DNA from: an uncultured Acidimicrobiales bacterium
Lineage (GTDB): Bacteria > Actinomycetota > Acidimicrobiia > Acidimicrobiales > Bin134
Assembly (NCBI GenBank): GCA_951813325.1
Contig: OX638350.1
Coordinates: 2,895,954 to 2,959,953 of the forward strand
Reading direction: 5' to 3'
DNA: 64,000 bases
Shown in pieces: positions 40,101-48,597 of this stretch. Below the pieces are notes generated by a model. The model was not told the origin of the DNA. It worked only from the letters and a program-made list of their open reading frames with translations, and did no database searches. Each line of letters begins with the position of its first letter. Position 1 is the first letter of the stretch. The position numbers and the translations under genes were made by a program.

Positions 40101-40309
40101 GCATCGAAGCCGGGATGTTCTGCGACCGCCCCCAGCCGGGCCAGAGCGATGGCCAGTTCAGCCAGCGCTGCGAATTCTGCAATGCCGACCGACTCGGAAC
40201 CGAGGACAACCGCCGGAAGTGGGAGAGAATGATGGCCGAGGACAAGCTCGCCGACTACCGCAAGCTGGCCGAGCCCCCAGGCCAAAACTCGGATGACGAG
40301 GCGATATAG
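37115..40309 (+). CDS. addB: AddB-like helicase-nuclease subunit
   Basis: A 1,064-residue protein of the AddB/RexB type. The N-terminal two thirds are helicase-like but lack a Walker A GxGKT, as expected if the helicase is inactive and used for recognition. The C-terminal nuclease has FRGRADRV and LLVTDYKTGKAD (metal-binding Asp and DYK). One upstream cysteine (TWADCPMRYLFRH) and three near the end (MFC, QRC, EFC) fit the AddB [4Fe-4S] staple. With AddA it would resect double-strand breaks for recombination. The GTG start is 7 bp after a probable -10. The stop is 2 bp from the AddA start. Actinobacteria more often have AdnAB, where both subunits have Walker A; the lack of one here argues for AddB. 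Confidence 0.87.
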   Translation: MSIQVICTPYGPPAAKRLGEQIDALKGGNPLAPVTAVVPTNIAGLAARRALGARGHGIAAVSFLNLSDLAKHLAGQQMAEGPQRKRLSDLVVGAAMRAALADEPGVFCASAHHTATEQALIRSYRDLRGVSRDSLDRLAAQSGRAGDLVRLCRQVRRELQPRWYDEQDLYDQAIAGLRSGSPSTIVDELGPVIVYLPQRVGKSQGQVISALADTASVVVVAGLTGDDQADAPVLESVHRMGGSVDAAAPTGTSYGQRIISAASADEEVRIAIREVVRAARDGVSLGRIAVLCGGGLAAVRQVQDQLAAAAIPFSGPSGRTLADTLLGRGILALLSLRHRGFRRDEVFALLSVAAPILPGDENTASDQPKPAPVMAWERISRRAGVSRGADQWHVRLSQYAAQLYSDADTEQGDPDYVGERANRLRREAGHAESLAQFMAALVSDLSPDPAPTTWSRWCRWVERLINTYLGDEASREDWPEAEKEAGKALQKTLARLASLDEVEGNPPVTAFLPALASELGAPTGRIGRIGRGVLTGSIGESLGLDLDRLIVIGLAEGMFPRSPSDDPLLPDKERQAAGDDLDLLGDQLGDQHRSLLAALAFSRSATLVYARGDSRRSAPQHPSRWLLDTAAKLAGHRVEGASLEGLANNKANGWFEHVSSFSSRVANSPLPATSQEFRLKALTAGGQTAEGLRHEDPILSRGAALVEARASSEFTRFDGNLTGVAKSGPTQAVLSPTSLETWADCPMRYLFRHVLQVQALDQPEELLEITPQEKGSLVHKALDRFLAEQLEKEHVPQPGQPWSESQRDRLQGIGEEECNEAESKGLTGTPVYWHHNRGRILADLDRFLVEDNQRRRQHGTTPLASELEFGMPGDDQGAIEVELPDDRRVRFRGRADRVDRGADNSLLVTDYKTGKADAYRGLDEGSKDWDPVQRGTRLQLPVYGLAARDRWDSTGAPVRAQYWFVTEEGDFKTHGYLLDERVIDRFCEAVAVVAEGIEAGMFCDRPQPGQSDGQFSQRCEFCNADRLGTEDNRRKWERMMAEDKLADYRKLAEPPGQNSDDEAI

Positions 40310-40311
40310 CG

Positions 40312-43300
40312 GTGGATCTGGACGAACGCACCGCCCGCGATCAAACAGATCGAGACGCGATCGTTGCCGACCTGGGTTCAACTCTTTTTGTGGAGGCGGG
40401 GGCCGGTTCGGGCAAGACCACCGCCCTGGTGGCCCGAGTGCTGGCCCTGCTCGACCACGGCATCGCCATGGAGAACATCGCCGCCATCACCTTTACCGAG
40501 AAAGCTGCCGCCGAGCTCAAGAACCGCCTGCGCCACGAGCTGGCCGACTCCGGCAAGCACTCAAGGGCCCTCGACCAGCTAGACGGCGCGGCCATCACCA
40601 CTCTCCATGGGTTCGCGCTCCGCATCCTGTCCCTACACGCCATTGAAGCCGGGCTGCCCCCCCGGTTGGAGGTGAGCCCCCTCAACGCCTTTGAGGACCG
40701 CTGGGCAGAGTCCCGCGCCCGCCTGCTGCACAGCTCCGATCATGAGCACGTCGTGGTGACGGCTCGGGCTATGGGCATCAAGATCGGCCACCTGCGCAGC
40801 CTGGCCCAGACTCTTGACGACAACTGGGACATGGTCGTCGAGCGCATGGGCTGCGACCCGCTTCCCACTGGCCGCGTCGCATTGCCCAACCTCAGCAATC
40901 TGTCCGACCAATTCAGCGATACCGCGAAACTGGCCCAGTTCTGCTCGAGCCCCGATGACCGACTGCTGGCCAAGCTCCGAGAAATCGGCAATGCGGCCCG
41001 CAGGCTTGAGAACGCGTCCGGACGTGGCGACGAGGCCGTTCGCATCCTGTTCGGCCCCTTGCCCAGCTTCAAGGCCGGCAACCATGGCAAGAAGGGCAAT
41101 TGGCCCGCGAGCTGCCCGATTGAAGAAGCACGCGGCAAAGTGAGCGATCTGGGAGATGCCGTCCACGAGATCAAGGGGCAGATCGCCGGCACTGTCCTCG
41201 ATCGATTGGCCCGGGTGTTGGGAGCCTTGGCCTTGGAGGCCGCCGAGGAACGCCGACAGCGGGGGGTGTTGGAGTTCCACGACCTGTTGGTGCTCGCCCG
41301 GGAGCTGTTGCGACACCCCCAGCACGGCGCCGCGGTCAGGAGCGCTCTGGCCGAGCGCTACCAGCGGCTGTTGCTCGACGAGTTCCAGGACACAGACCCC
41401 ATTCAGGCGGACTTGGCCAAGCTCATCGCCACTCCGCCCGATGGCCCAGCACGCCGCTCCCCATCGCCGGACGAGCCCGGGCGGCTGTTCTACGTAGGCG
41501 ATCCCAAGCAGTCCATCTACCGATTCCGGCGGGCCGACATCGCAGTGTTCGCCGAGACCGGCCAAGCCGGGACCGTGGTCCGAAAATCGCTGACCCGGAA
41601 CTTCCGCACCGTCGAGCCGGTCATCGCCTGGATCAATGGCCTGTTCAGCAAGCTCATGGCCCCCCCGGACCCCGGCGAACACCTAGTGCAGCCCGTCTAC
41701 CAGGCTCTGGACCCCGTGCGCGGCGACCCGCCGACCGGACCTCCCGTCGCGGTGCTCGACGCTGAGCACCCGAGGGGAACGAGAACAGGTTCACTGCGAG
41801 AAGCCGAAGCCGGCGAAGTAGCCAAGGCTGTGTTGACCGCCATCTCTCAGGGCTGGTCGGTGGGCAATGGAAAAGATGGGAGCGGCCGGGACCGCTGGCG
41901 AAAGGCTGAGCTGGGGGACATCTGCATTCTGCTCCCCACCCGAACATCGCTGGCCCAACTCGAATCGGCGCTGCAAGAGCACGACATCCCCTACCGAATC
42001 GAAGCCGGCTCGCTGATCTGGGCTACCCGGGCCATCCGGGATGCGATGAGCGTGGTCAGGGCGGTGGCCGATCCCACCGACGAGGTGGCTCTGGTCAACG
42101 CCCTGCGGTCTCCGGCGTTCGGCTGTGGCGACGATGACTTGTTCCACTTCAAGGCAACCCACCACGGCCGGTGGAACTTCTTGGCCTCGCCACCCCCATC
42201 GTTGCCGGAGGATCACCCGGTGAGAGAGGCCCTGACGTGGTTGTCCGATCTCCACAGCCAAGTTCGCTGGCTCATGCCCGCCAGCGTGCTCGAGCGCATC
42301 GTACGGGAAAGGCGGCTGTTGGAGACCGGCTGTTTCGGCCTCCCCCGGCAACGGGACGTGTGGCGCAGCCTCCACATGGCAATCGGTCAAGCCCGGCAGT
42401 TCGAAGAGGATGGGGGCCGAGGGCTGCGAGGATTCATCGCCTGGGTCGACCGCAAGATCGGCGAGCGCATCAGGGAGTCCGACATCACTATCTCGGAAAC
42501 CGACGACGACGCCGTGCGCATCACCACCATCCATGCCGCCAAGGGCCGGGAGTTCCCCATCGTCATCTTGTCGGGCACCCACCCCCGACCTGGTTCGAAG
42601 GCCGCAAACCTGATTTGGCCCCCGGAAGGAGGCTTCGGCGTGCGGGTCAACAACTCCCTGGTAACCAAGACGTTCGCCGACCACCAAGGGCGCGAGGAGC
42701 AGATGGACGACGCCGAGCGGGTGCGCCTGCTCTACGTGGCTTGTACCCGGGCCCGGGACCATTTGGTGGTGTCGGCCCATCGCACGGAAAGAAGCGACGG
42801 CAGCCGCGCCAAGCTCTCGATGGCCGAGATGGTGGCAGTCCACGCCGACGAGCTGCCCCAGGCCACATGGCAACCCGAGCCCCTTGCCTCCAAAGAGGCC
42901 GAGGCCCCGTTTGAGGCATCATTCGCTCAGTGGCAGAACGAGCGGAGCACAGTGCTGGGCGCAGCACAACGGCCGTTGGCATTGAGTGCATCAAGCATTG
43001 CCAGCCGATTTGCACCCGACAACGACCCCGGTCTGGCCAAAGACGGGCTCGATGACGAGGATGAACCGCAGTCGCCCGGGAAAACAGGCCGTTATGGCAC
43101 CAAGGTGGGCCGTGCCGTTCACGGCGTGTTGCAAACAGTTGACCTTGGCGGGGACGCGGATGCCCATCTCGTCGATCCGGTAGCGGTCACCCAAGTTGAG
43201 AGAGAGGGCATCCCTGAGGCCCAACAGGTCGTCCGGGCCCTAGCCCAGTCAGCGCTGAACTCCAACACCGTGCGAGCAGCAGGTTCCGGTGAGCATTGGA

Positions 43301-43629
43301 AAGAGCTGTTCGTGGCCGCCCCAATCAACGGAATCGTCGTGGAGGGCTACATCGACCTGCTCCACCGCGCCGACGATGGCCTCGTCGTAGTGGACTATAA
43401 AACAGACGATGTCGGCGATGACGAGGCCCTGCAAGCCAAAGTCGACCGCTACCAGCTCCAAGTGGCGGCCTATGCCTTGGCGGCGGAACAGGCGATAGGC
43501 GAGCCGGTGGCCCGCTGCGTGCTGGTGTTCGCCCAGAACGGCCGGCCGGCAAGAGAGATCACCATTGCCAACGACGATCTGGCCGCGGCCCAAAGAGAAG
43601 TCCGCCGAAGGCTGGCGTTGCAGCCGTAA
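40312..43629 (+). CDS. addA: AddA-like UvrD-family helicase-nuclease subunit
   Basis: A 1,105-residue SF1A helicase with nuclease. Motifs in order: Walker A EAGAGSGKTTALVARV (about 28-43), AITFTEKAAAELKNR, Walker B LLLDEFQDTDPIQ, FYVGDPKQSIYRFRRADI, RNFRT, ITTIHAAKGREFPIVILSG and LLYVACTRARDHLVVS. The C-terminal RecB-like nuclease has EGYIDLLHRADDGLVVVDYKTDD and QLQVAAYALAAEQ. It is the ATP-driven 3'-5' motor partner of the preceding AddB. GTG start; spacing of 2 bp implies coupling. Length is close to the family norm (about 1,100-1,250). Confidence 0.92.
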   Translation: MDLDERTARDQTDRDAIVADLGSTLFVEAGAGSGKTTALVARVLALLDHGIAMENIAAITFTEKAAAELKNRLRHELADSGKHSRALDQLDGAAITTLHGFALRILSLHAIEAGLPPRLEVSPLNAFEDRWAESRARLLHSSDHEHVVVTARAMGIKIGHLRSLAQTLDDNWDMVVERMGCDPLPTGRVALPNLSNLSDQFSDTAKLAQFCSSPDDRLLAKLREIGNAARRLENASGRGDEAVRILFGPLPSFKAGNHGKKGNWPASCPIEEARGKVSDLGDAVHEIKGQIAGTVLDRLARVLGALALEAAEERRQRGVLEFHDLLVLARELLRHPQHGAAVRSALAERYQRLLLDEFQDTDPIQADLAKLIATPPDGPARRSPSPDEPGRLFYVGDPKQSIYRFRRADIAVFAETGQAGTVVRKSLTRNFRTVEPVIAWINGLFSKLMAPPDPGEHLVQPVYQALDPVRGDPPTGPPVAVLDAEHPRGTRTGSLREAEAGEVAKAVLTAISQGWSVGNGKDGSGRDRWRKAELGDICILLPTRTSLAQLESALQEHDIPYRIEAGSLIWATRAIRDAMSVVRAVADPTDEVALVNALRSPAFGCGDDDLFHFKATHHGRWNFLASPPPSLPEDHPVREALTWLSDLHSQVRWLMPASVLERIVRERRLLETGCFGLPRQRDVWRSLHMAIGQARQFEEDGGRGLRGFIAWVDRKIGERIRESDITISETDDDAVRITTIHAAKGREFPIVILSGTHPRPGSKAANLIWPPEGGFGVRVNNSLVTKTFADHQGREEQMDDAERVRLLYVACTRARDHLVVSAHRTERSDGSRAKLSMAEMVAVHADELPQATWQPEPLASKEAEAPFEASFAQWQNERSTVLGAAQRPLALSASSIASRFAPDNDPGLAKDGLDDEDEPQSPGKTGRYGTKVGRAVHGVLQTVDLGGDADAHLVDPVAVTQVEREGIPEAQQVVRALAQSALNSNTVRAAGSGEHWKELFVAAPINGIVVEGYIDLLHRADDGLVVVDYKTDDVGDDEALQAKVDRYQLQVAAYALAAEQAIGEPVARCVLVFAQNGRPAREITIANDDLAAAQREVRRRLALQP

Positions 43630-43658
43630 CAGCCGTGGGCGTCTCTTGAAGTACCGTC

Positions 43659-43687
43659 TTTACAGTATTTTTCAGTATATTTAACAT
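43659..43687 (+). promoter_or_regulatory. Sigma-70-type promoter for the coiled-coil repeat gene
   Basis: TTTACA (43659-43664), a 17-bp spacer and TAACAT (43682-43687) form a good housekeeping-type promoter in an unusually AT-rich patch. The predicted start near 43694 leaves a leader of about 23 nt before the GTG at 43717. Confidence 0.5.
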
Positions 43688-43716
43688 TGCAAGGTTTCGA
43701 AGTGGGATGCTAAGTT

Positions 43717-44214
43717 GTGGCTGTGGACACGATCACTCTGGTGGATCTGGGTCCGGTCATCGCCGCGATCCTGGGGCCCATGCTCGTGATCATGGCTGCA
43801 TCCATGAGGTATCAATACGTTGACAGCGCCAAGACGCGCGAGCTGATCGACAACACCAACCAGCAGAACCGCGAGCTGATCGACAACTCCAACCAGCAGA
43901 ACCGCGAGCTGATCGACAACACCAACCAGCAGAACCGCGAGCTGATCGACAACACCAACCAGCAGAACCGCGAGCTGATCGACAACTCCAACCAGCAGAT
44001 CCGCGAGCTGATCGGGCAGAACCGCGAGCTGATCGGGCAGAACCGGGTGTTGATCGAACAGAACCGAGAGCTGATCGAGAAGAGTCACGCTGAGCTTCGC
44101 GACAGCCTGGCGGAAGCTCGTGAACGGCTGGCTCGCATCGAGGGCTACGTGCGCATCCCACCTCCTTCTCGTCCTAGCCCAGAAGACGCCGAACCCGGCG
44201 CTGAAGCGGCCTGA
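43717..44214 (+). CDS. Membrane-anchored coiled-coil protein with hendecad and heptad repeats
   Basis: A 165-residue protein: one N-terminal membrane helix (LGPVIAAILGPMLVIMAASM, residues about 11-30), then a repetitive coil. From residue 41 there are five 11-residue units RELIDNTNQQN (third-position changes T/S), followed by four 7-residue units (RELIGQN twice, RVLIEQN, RELIEKS), a short charged helix and a proline-rich tail. Eleven-residue (hendecad) repeats make a slightly right-handed coil; heptads a left-handed one. Function unknown. GTG start with a modest GGGATG upstream; own promoter at 43659. The downstream nucleotidyltransferase starts 12 bp later and may be co-transcribed. Confidence 0.72.
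   Translation: MAVDTITLVDLGPVIAAILGPMLVIMAASMRYQYVDSAKTRELIDNTNQQNRELIDNSNQQNRELIDNTNQQNRELIDNTNQQNRELIDNSNQQIRELIGQNRELIGQNRVLIEQNRELIEKSHAELRDSLAEARERLARIEGYVRIPPPSRPSPEDAEPGAEAA
43837..44085 (+). repeat. Five 33-bp repeats followed by four 21-bp repeats
   Basis: 33-bp units start at 43837, 43870, 43903, 43936 and 43969; 21-bp units start at 44002, 44023, 44044 and 44065. All begin with a CGC/CGG-GAG-CTG-ATC type core (Arg-Glu/Val-Leu-Ile). The shorter unit equals the longer one minus four codons, so the array switches from hendecad to heptad periodicity. Confidence 0.9.
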
Positions 44215-44226
44215 ACAGGGCAAAGC

Positions 44227-45030
44227 ATGTTCACGTTGGTGGTGATGGCGGCCGGGCTGGGATCGCGCTTCGGCGGCACCAAGCAGCTCGCCCGGGTGGG
44301 ACCCAACGGCGAGGCCTTTTTGGACTTCGCCATCGCCGACGCCCGAGCCGCAGGCGCCGACCGGGCGGTGCTCGTCGTGCGCCGCGACATCGAAGCCGAC
44401 GTGAAGCGCCACTTGGAGTCGCGCGGCGGCCTGCCCCCCGACTTCGAGGTGGCCTTTGTGCGCCAAAACGAGCACGGCCCATTCCGGCCCAAGCCGTGGG
44501 GCACAGCCCACGCCGTGCTCTCGGCTGCCGACGCGGTGGCCGGCCCGTTCGTGGTGTGCAACGCCGACGACTACTACGGCCCATCCGCGTACACCGCATT
44601 GGCCCAGGCCATTCGGGCCATGGCCGACAGCGAAGCCTGGCTATGCGGCTACCGCCTCGACCACACCCTGCCCGCCGAGGGCACCGTCACCCGCGGCGTG
44701 TGCCAAGTTGACGGAGAACTCCTCACCGGCATCGTTGAACAAGAGGGCATCTCCCGAGCCGACAACCGGTTCCCCGACAACACCATCGTGTCCATGAACC
44801 TGTGGGCCTTCTCCCCTGCCATCTTCAACGCCCTGCATGACGGCTATCACCGATTTCTCGAGGAGAGCGGTGACAGCCCCACCGCCGAGTACCTCCTCCC
44901 CCACGCCGTCGCCAATGAAATGGACCATGGCGCACTCACCGTCCGAGTGGTCACCACCAACGAGACCTGGATCGGCGTCACCAACCCCAAAGACCTGGCG
45001 ATCGCCCGCAAGGCCCTCAAGTCCCGCTAG
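44227..45030 (+). CDS. Sugar-1-phosphate nucleotidyltransferase-like protein
   Basis: A 267-residue NTP_transferase-fold protein. The N-terminal signature VVMAAGLGSRFGGTKQLARVG has the nucleotide-binding GxG and Lys; a metal-binding Asp pair is in VVCNADDYYGP; RPKPWGTAHAVL resembles the base-binding loop. Length is normal for enzymes charging a sugar phosphate with a nucleotide in the cytoplasm, but the C-terminal region lacks landmarks for a specific sugar. It ends 3 bp before mutM, so the two are probably co-transcribed. Confidence 0.82.
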   Translation: MFTLVVMAAGLGSRFGGTKQLARVGPNGEAFLDFAIADARAAGADRAVLVVRRDIEADVKRHLESRGGLPPDFEVAFVRQNEHGPFRPKPWGTAHAVLSAADAVAGPFVVCNADDYYGPSAYTALAQAIRAMADSEAWLCGYRLDHTLPAEGTVTRGVCQVDGELLTGIVEQEGISRADNRFPDNTIVSMNLWAFSPAIFNALHDGYHRFLEESGDSPTAEYLLPHAVANEMDHGALTVRVVTTNETWIGVTNPKDLAIARKALKSR

Positions 45031-45033
45031 CCC

Positions 45034-45837
45034 ATGCCCGAGCTCCCCGAAGTCGAGACGATCCGCCGTCAACTGGCACCCCGGCTTCACGCCCGCCGCA
45101 TCCAGGACGCCCACAGCCACCCCTCGGAGAAATTCACCCCGGCAGTAGCCGCAATCGACTCCACCATCCAGGGCGTCAACCGCAAGGGCAAGTACCTGAT
45201 CGTGCCCCTGTGCGACGGTCGGGAGCTCATCATCCACTTGGGCATGACGGGCTCTTTGACCCTCGTCTCCCAGCCGCCTGACGACGACCCCTACATCCGG
45301 GCATGGTGGCAGCTCGATGGCGATGAGACCCTGGCCTATCGGGACGTCCGCCGCTTCGGCCGCATCCGCTGCGGGCCCGCGGGCCAGTACGACACCATCC
45401 CCACGCTGGCCGCCCAGGGCCCCGACGCCCTCAGTCCCGACTTCACCGCCGAAGCCCTCTACCAGGCCCTCCGGCGAAGCCGCCGCCGCATCCCCACCCA
45501 GCTGCTCAGCCAAAAGCCCGTGGCCGGCATCGGCAATATCTACGGAACCGAGGCGCTGTGGATGGCCGGCATCCACCCGGCCAAGCGCCAAATCAGCCGA
45601 TCAGCGGCCGCCAAGCTCCACACCGCCTTGGTGCAGGTGCTCGAAGCCGGATTGGCCCACGGCGGCACCACCCTTCGCGACTATCGCAACGCCGACGGCG
45701 GCGAAGGAAGCCACCAGCGCGCTCTGGCCTGCTATGGCCGCTCCGGACAGCCCTGCCTGCGCTGCGCTGCCCCGCTGCAACACCGCACCTATGACGCCCG
45801 CACCCTTACTTTCTGCCCCCAGTGCCAGCCGCGCTAG
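45034..45837 (+). CDS. mutM: Formamidopyrimidine-DNA glycosylase (Fpg/MutM)
   Basis: A 267-residue bifunctional DNA glycosylase/AP lyase removing oxidised purines. The mature N-terminus PELPEVETI carries the catalytic Pro2 and Glu3; a conserved Lys is in NRKGKYLI; the H2TH region shows SQKPVAGIGNIYGTEALW; and the C-terminal zinc finger has paired cysteines in PCLRC and FCPQC. All key elements are intact. It lies 3 bp after a nucleotidyltransferase gene and 26 bp before the MaoC/DUF35 fusion, which has its own strong ribosome-binding site. Confidence 0.94.
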   Translation: MPELPEVETIRRQLAPRLHARRIQDAHSHPSEKFTPAVAAIDSTIQGVNRKGKYLIVPLCDGRELIIHLGMTGSLTLVSQPPDDDPYIRAWWQLDGDETLAYRDVRRFGRIRCGPAGQYDTIPTLAAQGPDALSPDFTAEALYQALRRSRRRIPTQLLSQKPVAGIGNIYGTEALWMAGIHPAKRQISRSAAAKLHTALVQVLEAGLAHGGTTLRDYRNADGGEGSHQRALACYGRSGQPCLRCAAPLQHRTYDARTLTFCPQCQPR

Positions 45838-45863
45838 CGTCGTCCCGGCTGGGGAGGATGCCG

Positions 45864-47270
45864 ATGAGCGATGAGATGACCGACGCGCAGAAGGAGGCGT
45901 TCGCAGCCAAGCTGCGCCGAGAAGTCGGGAACACCGGCACCCCGACAACCGCCCGCGATCCGGTCAACCAGCCCATGATCCGCCACTGGTGCGATGCCAT
46001 GGAGGACGCCAACCCCCTCTACACCGATCCCGACGCGGCCAAAAGGGGCCCCCACCAGGAGATCACCGCCCCTCCGGCCATGCTCAACGCCTGGACCATG
46101 ATCGGCTTGGTCCCCCGGGTCAGCGACCCCGAAGACCCCGCTTCCGGGGTGTACGCCATGCTGGACGAAGCCGGCTATGTCGGCGTCGTGGCCACCAACT
46201 CCGAGCACGTCTACCACCGCTATCTCAAGCTCGGCGACCATCTCACCGGCGTTGTCAAGCTGGTGGACGTCTCCGACGAGAAGCAGACCGCACTGGGCAT
46301 CGGACACTTCGTCACCACCGAGACCGAGTACCACGACCAGCACGGCAACCACGTCGGCTCCATGTTCTTCCGCATACTCAAGTTCCGCCCCGGCACAGGA
46401 CGCACCGCCGGCGCCATCGACGGCGACAGCACCACCGAGCGCCCGCCCCGACCACGGCCCAGCCGCAACCAGAACACCGATTTCTTCTGGCAGGGCAGCC
46501 GGGGCGGCGAGCTGCGCATCCAGCAGTGCCTCGATTGCCAGCGCCTCCAGCACCCGCCCGGCACCCGCTGCCCCGGCTGCGGCGCCACCAACATGGGCCA
46601 CACCGTGGCTTGCGGCAAGGGCGCCCTGTACTCCTACGTCGTGGCCCACCACCCCCGGGTTCCCTCCTTCGACTACCCCTTGAGCATCGGGCTGGTGGAG
46701 CTGGAGGAAGGGGTCCGGCTGGTCTCGAACATCACCGACTGCGGCCCTGATCAGCTCAAAGTGGGCATGCCCCTGGAGGCATGGCACATGCAGACCCATG
46801 AGGATGTGAGCCTGCCGGTGTTCCGACCCGCCCGGCTTCCCCGCAACCTGACCACGCTTGCCTTCGACGACGTGAACGTCGGCGACGAGCTGCCGCTGTG
46901 CCCGATACCGCTCACCCCCACACTGATCGTGTCCACCGCCATCGCATCACGCGACTACCAAGACGTCCACCACGACCGGGACATGGCAACCAAGAAGGGG
47001 TCAGAGGACATTTTCATGAACATCTTGACGTCCAGCGGCCTCTCGGCCCGCTACGTCGGCGACTGGGCCGGCTCCGATGCCGTTTTCAAGAACCTGAAAA
47101 TCCGCCTCGGCGCCCCCAACTACCCCGACGACTGCATGACCATGTCGGGATCGGTCACCGCCAAGCGGGAGGCCGACGGCGAGGCCATCGCCGAGATTTC
47201 CTTCCAGGGGCGAAATAGCCGGGGCCCGCACGTCACCGGAACCGTCGATGTGGCCCTGCCCAGAGCGTAG
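45864..47270 (+). CDS. MaoC / DUF35 / MaoC fusion (ChsH2-ChsH1-like hydratase)
   Basis: A 468-residue three-part protein. Residues about 1-170 are an FAS1-type MaoC-like hot-dog domain (WCDAMEDANPLYTDPD); about 205-310 a DUF35 module with a zinc ribbon (CLDCQRLQHPPGTRCPGCG) and OB fold; about 325-468 a second MaoC-like domain with YQDVHHDRDMA, the hydratase dyad region. In cholesterol catabolism ChsH2 (MaoC plus DUF35) pairs with ChsH1 (MaoC), and the DUF35 part also binds the Ltp2 aldolase. Here ChsH1- and ChsH2-like parts are fused and the Ltp2-like gene follows 9 bp later. Start ATG 45864 is 6 bp from GGGGAGG; ATG 45858 is too close. Confidence 0.85.
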   Translation: MSDEMTDAQKEAFAAKLRREVGNTGTPTTARDPVNQPMIRHWCDAMEDANPLYTDPDAAKRGPHQEITAPPAMLNAWTMIGLVPRVSDPEDPASGVYAMLDEAGYVGVVATNSEHVYHRYLKLGDHLTGVVKLVDVSDEKQTALGIGHFVTTETEYHDQHGNHVGSMFFRILKFRPGTGRTAGAIDGDSTTERPPRPRPSRNQNTDFFWQGSRGGELRIQQCLDCQRLQHPPGTRCPGCGATNMGHTVACGKGALYSYVVAHHPRVPSFDYPLSIGLVELEEGVRLVSNITDCGPDQLKVGMPLEAWHMQTHEDVSLPVFRPARLPRNLTTLAFDDVNVGDELPLCPIPLTPTLIVSTAIASRDYQDVHHDRDMATKKGSEDIFMNILTSSGLSARYVGDWAGSDAVFKNLKIRLGAPNYPDDCMTMSGSVTAKREADGEAIAEISFQGRNSRGPHVTGTVDVALPRA

Positions 47271-47279
47271 GAGGACGCC

Positions 47280-48458
47280 ATGACCTTGAAATACGCCTAC
47301 CACAGCGCCATCGCCGGAATCGGCGCTACCCCGTTCACCAAGGATTCGGGTCGCACCCCGATGGACCAGGCGGTGGAGGCGTGCCTGGCCGCCTGCGAAG
47401 ATGCCGGCCTTCCCCCCGAGAAGGTCAACGGCATGGTGACCTACTCAGCCGAGCAGAACCCCGAGATCGAGGTGGCCCGCAATCTGGGCGTCGACGAGCT
47501 GACCCACTTCTCGATGGTCCATCACGGCGGCGGGGCGGCCTGCGGGGTGATCGCGGTGGCCTGCCAGGCCGTGTACTCCGGCGCTGCCGACTACGTGCTG
47601 TGCTACCGGGCCTTCAACGAGCGCTCCTGGCACCGTTTCGGCGCCGGGGTGCAGGACCGGCCCGCGGGCGCCGAAGCCACCGAGGTCAGCTTCTCGTGGA
47701 GCTCACCGTTCGGATTGGTGACGCCGGCCTCGTGGGTGGCCATGTTCGCCACCCGCTACATGCACGAGTTTGGGGCCACCACCGAGGATTTCGGCCGGGT
47801 GTCGGTGGTCGACCGGGCCTTCGCGGCCACCAACCCCTACGCCCACTTCTTCCAGCGGCCCATCACCCTGGAAGACCACCAGAACAGCCGCTGGATCGTG
47901 GAGCCGCTGCGCCTGCTGGACTGCTGCCAGGAGACCGACGGCGCCCAGGCACTGCTGGTGACCACCGCCGAGCGGGCCAAAGATCTGAAGCAGAAGCCGG
48001 CGGTCATCGCTTCGGCCGCCCAGGGGGCAGCCGAAGACCAGCACATGATGAGGAGCTACTACCGGGACAGCATCACCGGCATCCCCGAGATGGGGCTGTG
48101 CGCCCACCAGCTCTACCAGTCCAGCGGCCTTTCCGCCGACGACATCCAAACCGCCATCATCTACGACCACTTCACCCCCCTTGTCCTGCCCCAGCTCGAG
48201 GAGTTCGGCTTTTGCCAGCGGGGCGAGGCCAAGGACTTCATCCGCGACGGCCACCTGGAGCGGGCAGGCCGCCTGCCCATCAACACCAACGGCGGCCAGC
48301 TCGGCGAGGCCTACATCCACGGCCTCAACGGCATCGCCGAAGGCGTCCGCCAGATCCGGGGCACATCGGTAAACCAGATTGGCAACGTGGAGAATGTTCT
48401 GGCCACCGCCGGCACTGCCGTCCCCACCAGCGCACTCATCCTCTCCCAGCCCAACTGA
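47280..48458 (+). CDS. Thiolase-like lipid-transfer protein (Ltp2-like aldolase)
   Basis: A 392-residue thiolase-superfamily protein of the SCP-x/Ltp2 group. It has HHGGGAACGVIAVACQAVYSG around the thiolase cysteine region, VLCYRAFNERSWHRFG, and the C-terminal NTNGGQLGEAYIHGLNGIAEG, all typical of Ltp-type proteins. Ltp2 enzymes catalyse retro-aldol cleavage of a steroid side-chain CoA ester together with the DUF35 part of ChsH2; the adjacent fusion supplies that domain. The ribosome-binding site AGGAGG sits just before the ATG. Exact substrate (sterol, bile acid or other acyl-CoA) cannot be read from sequence. Confidence 0.85.
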   Translation: MTLKYAYHSAIAGIGATPFTKDSGRTPMDQAVEACLAACEDAGLPPEKVNGMVTYSAEQNPEIEVARNLGVDELTHFSMVHHGGGAACGVIAVACQAVYSGAADYVLCYRAFNERSWHRFGAGVQDRPAGAEATEVSFSWSSPFGLVTPASWVAMFATRYMHEFGATTEDFGRVSVVDRAFAATNPYAHFFQRPITLEDHQNSRWIVEPLRLLDCCQETDGAQALLVTTAERAKDLKQKPAVIASAAQGAAEDQHMMRSYYRDSITGIPEMGLCAHQLYQSSGLSADDIQTAIIYDHFTPLVLPQLEEFGFCQRGEAKDFIRDGHLERAGRLPINTNGGQLGEAYIHGLNGIAEGVRQIRGTSVNQIGNVENVLATAGTAVPTSALILSQPN

Positions 48459-48597
48459 CCTGCACCTCCGGCAATCTCTCCGCCGTGCGGTCAACCTCGT
48501 TTCGGATTGGCGTTTCCCTGCCCTGGGCCCATTGGCTTGTGTATTATGCCGGCTGACAGAATGATCCACGACAAGACCCCACAAGAGAGGCCCAACT

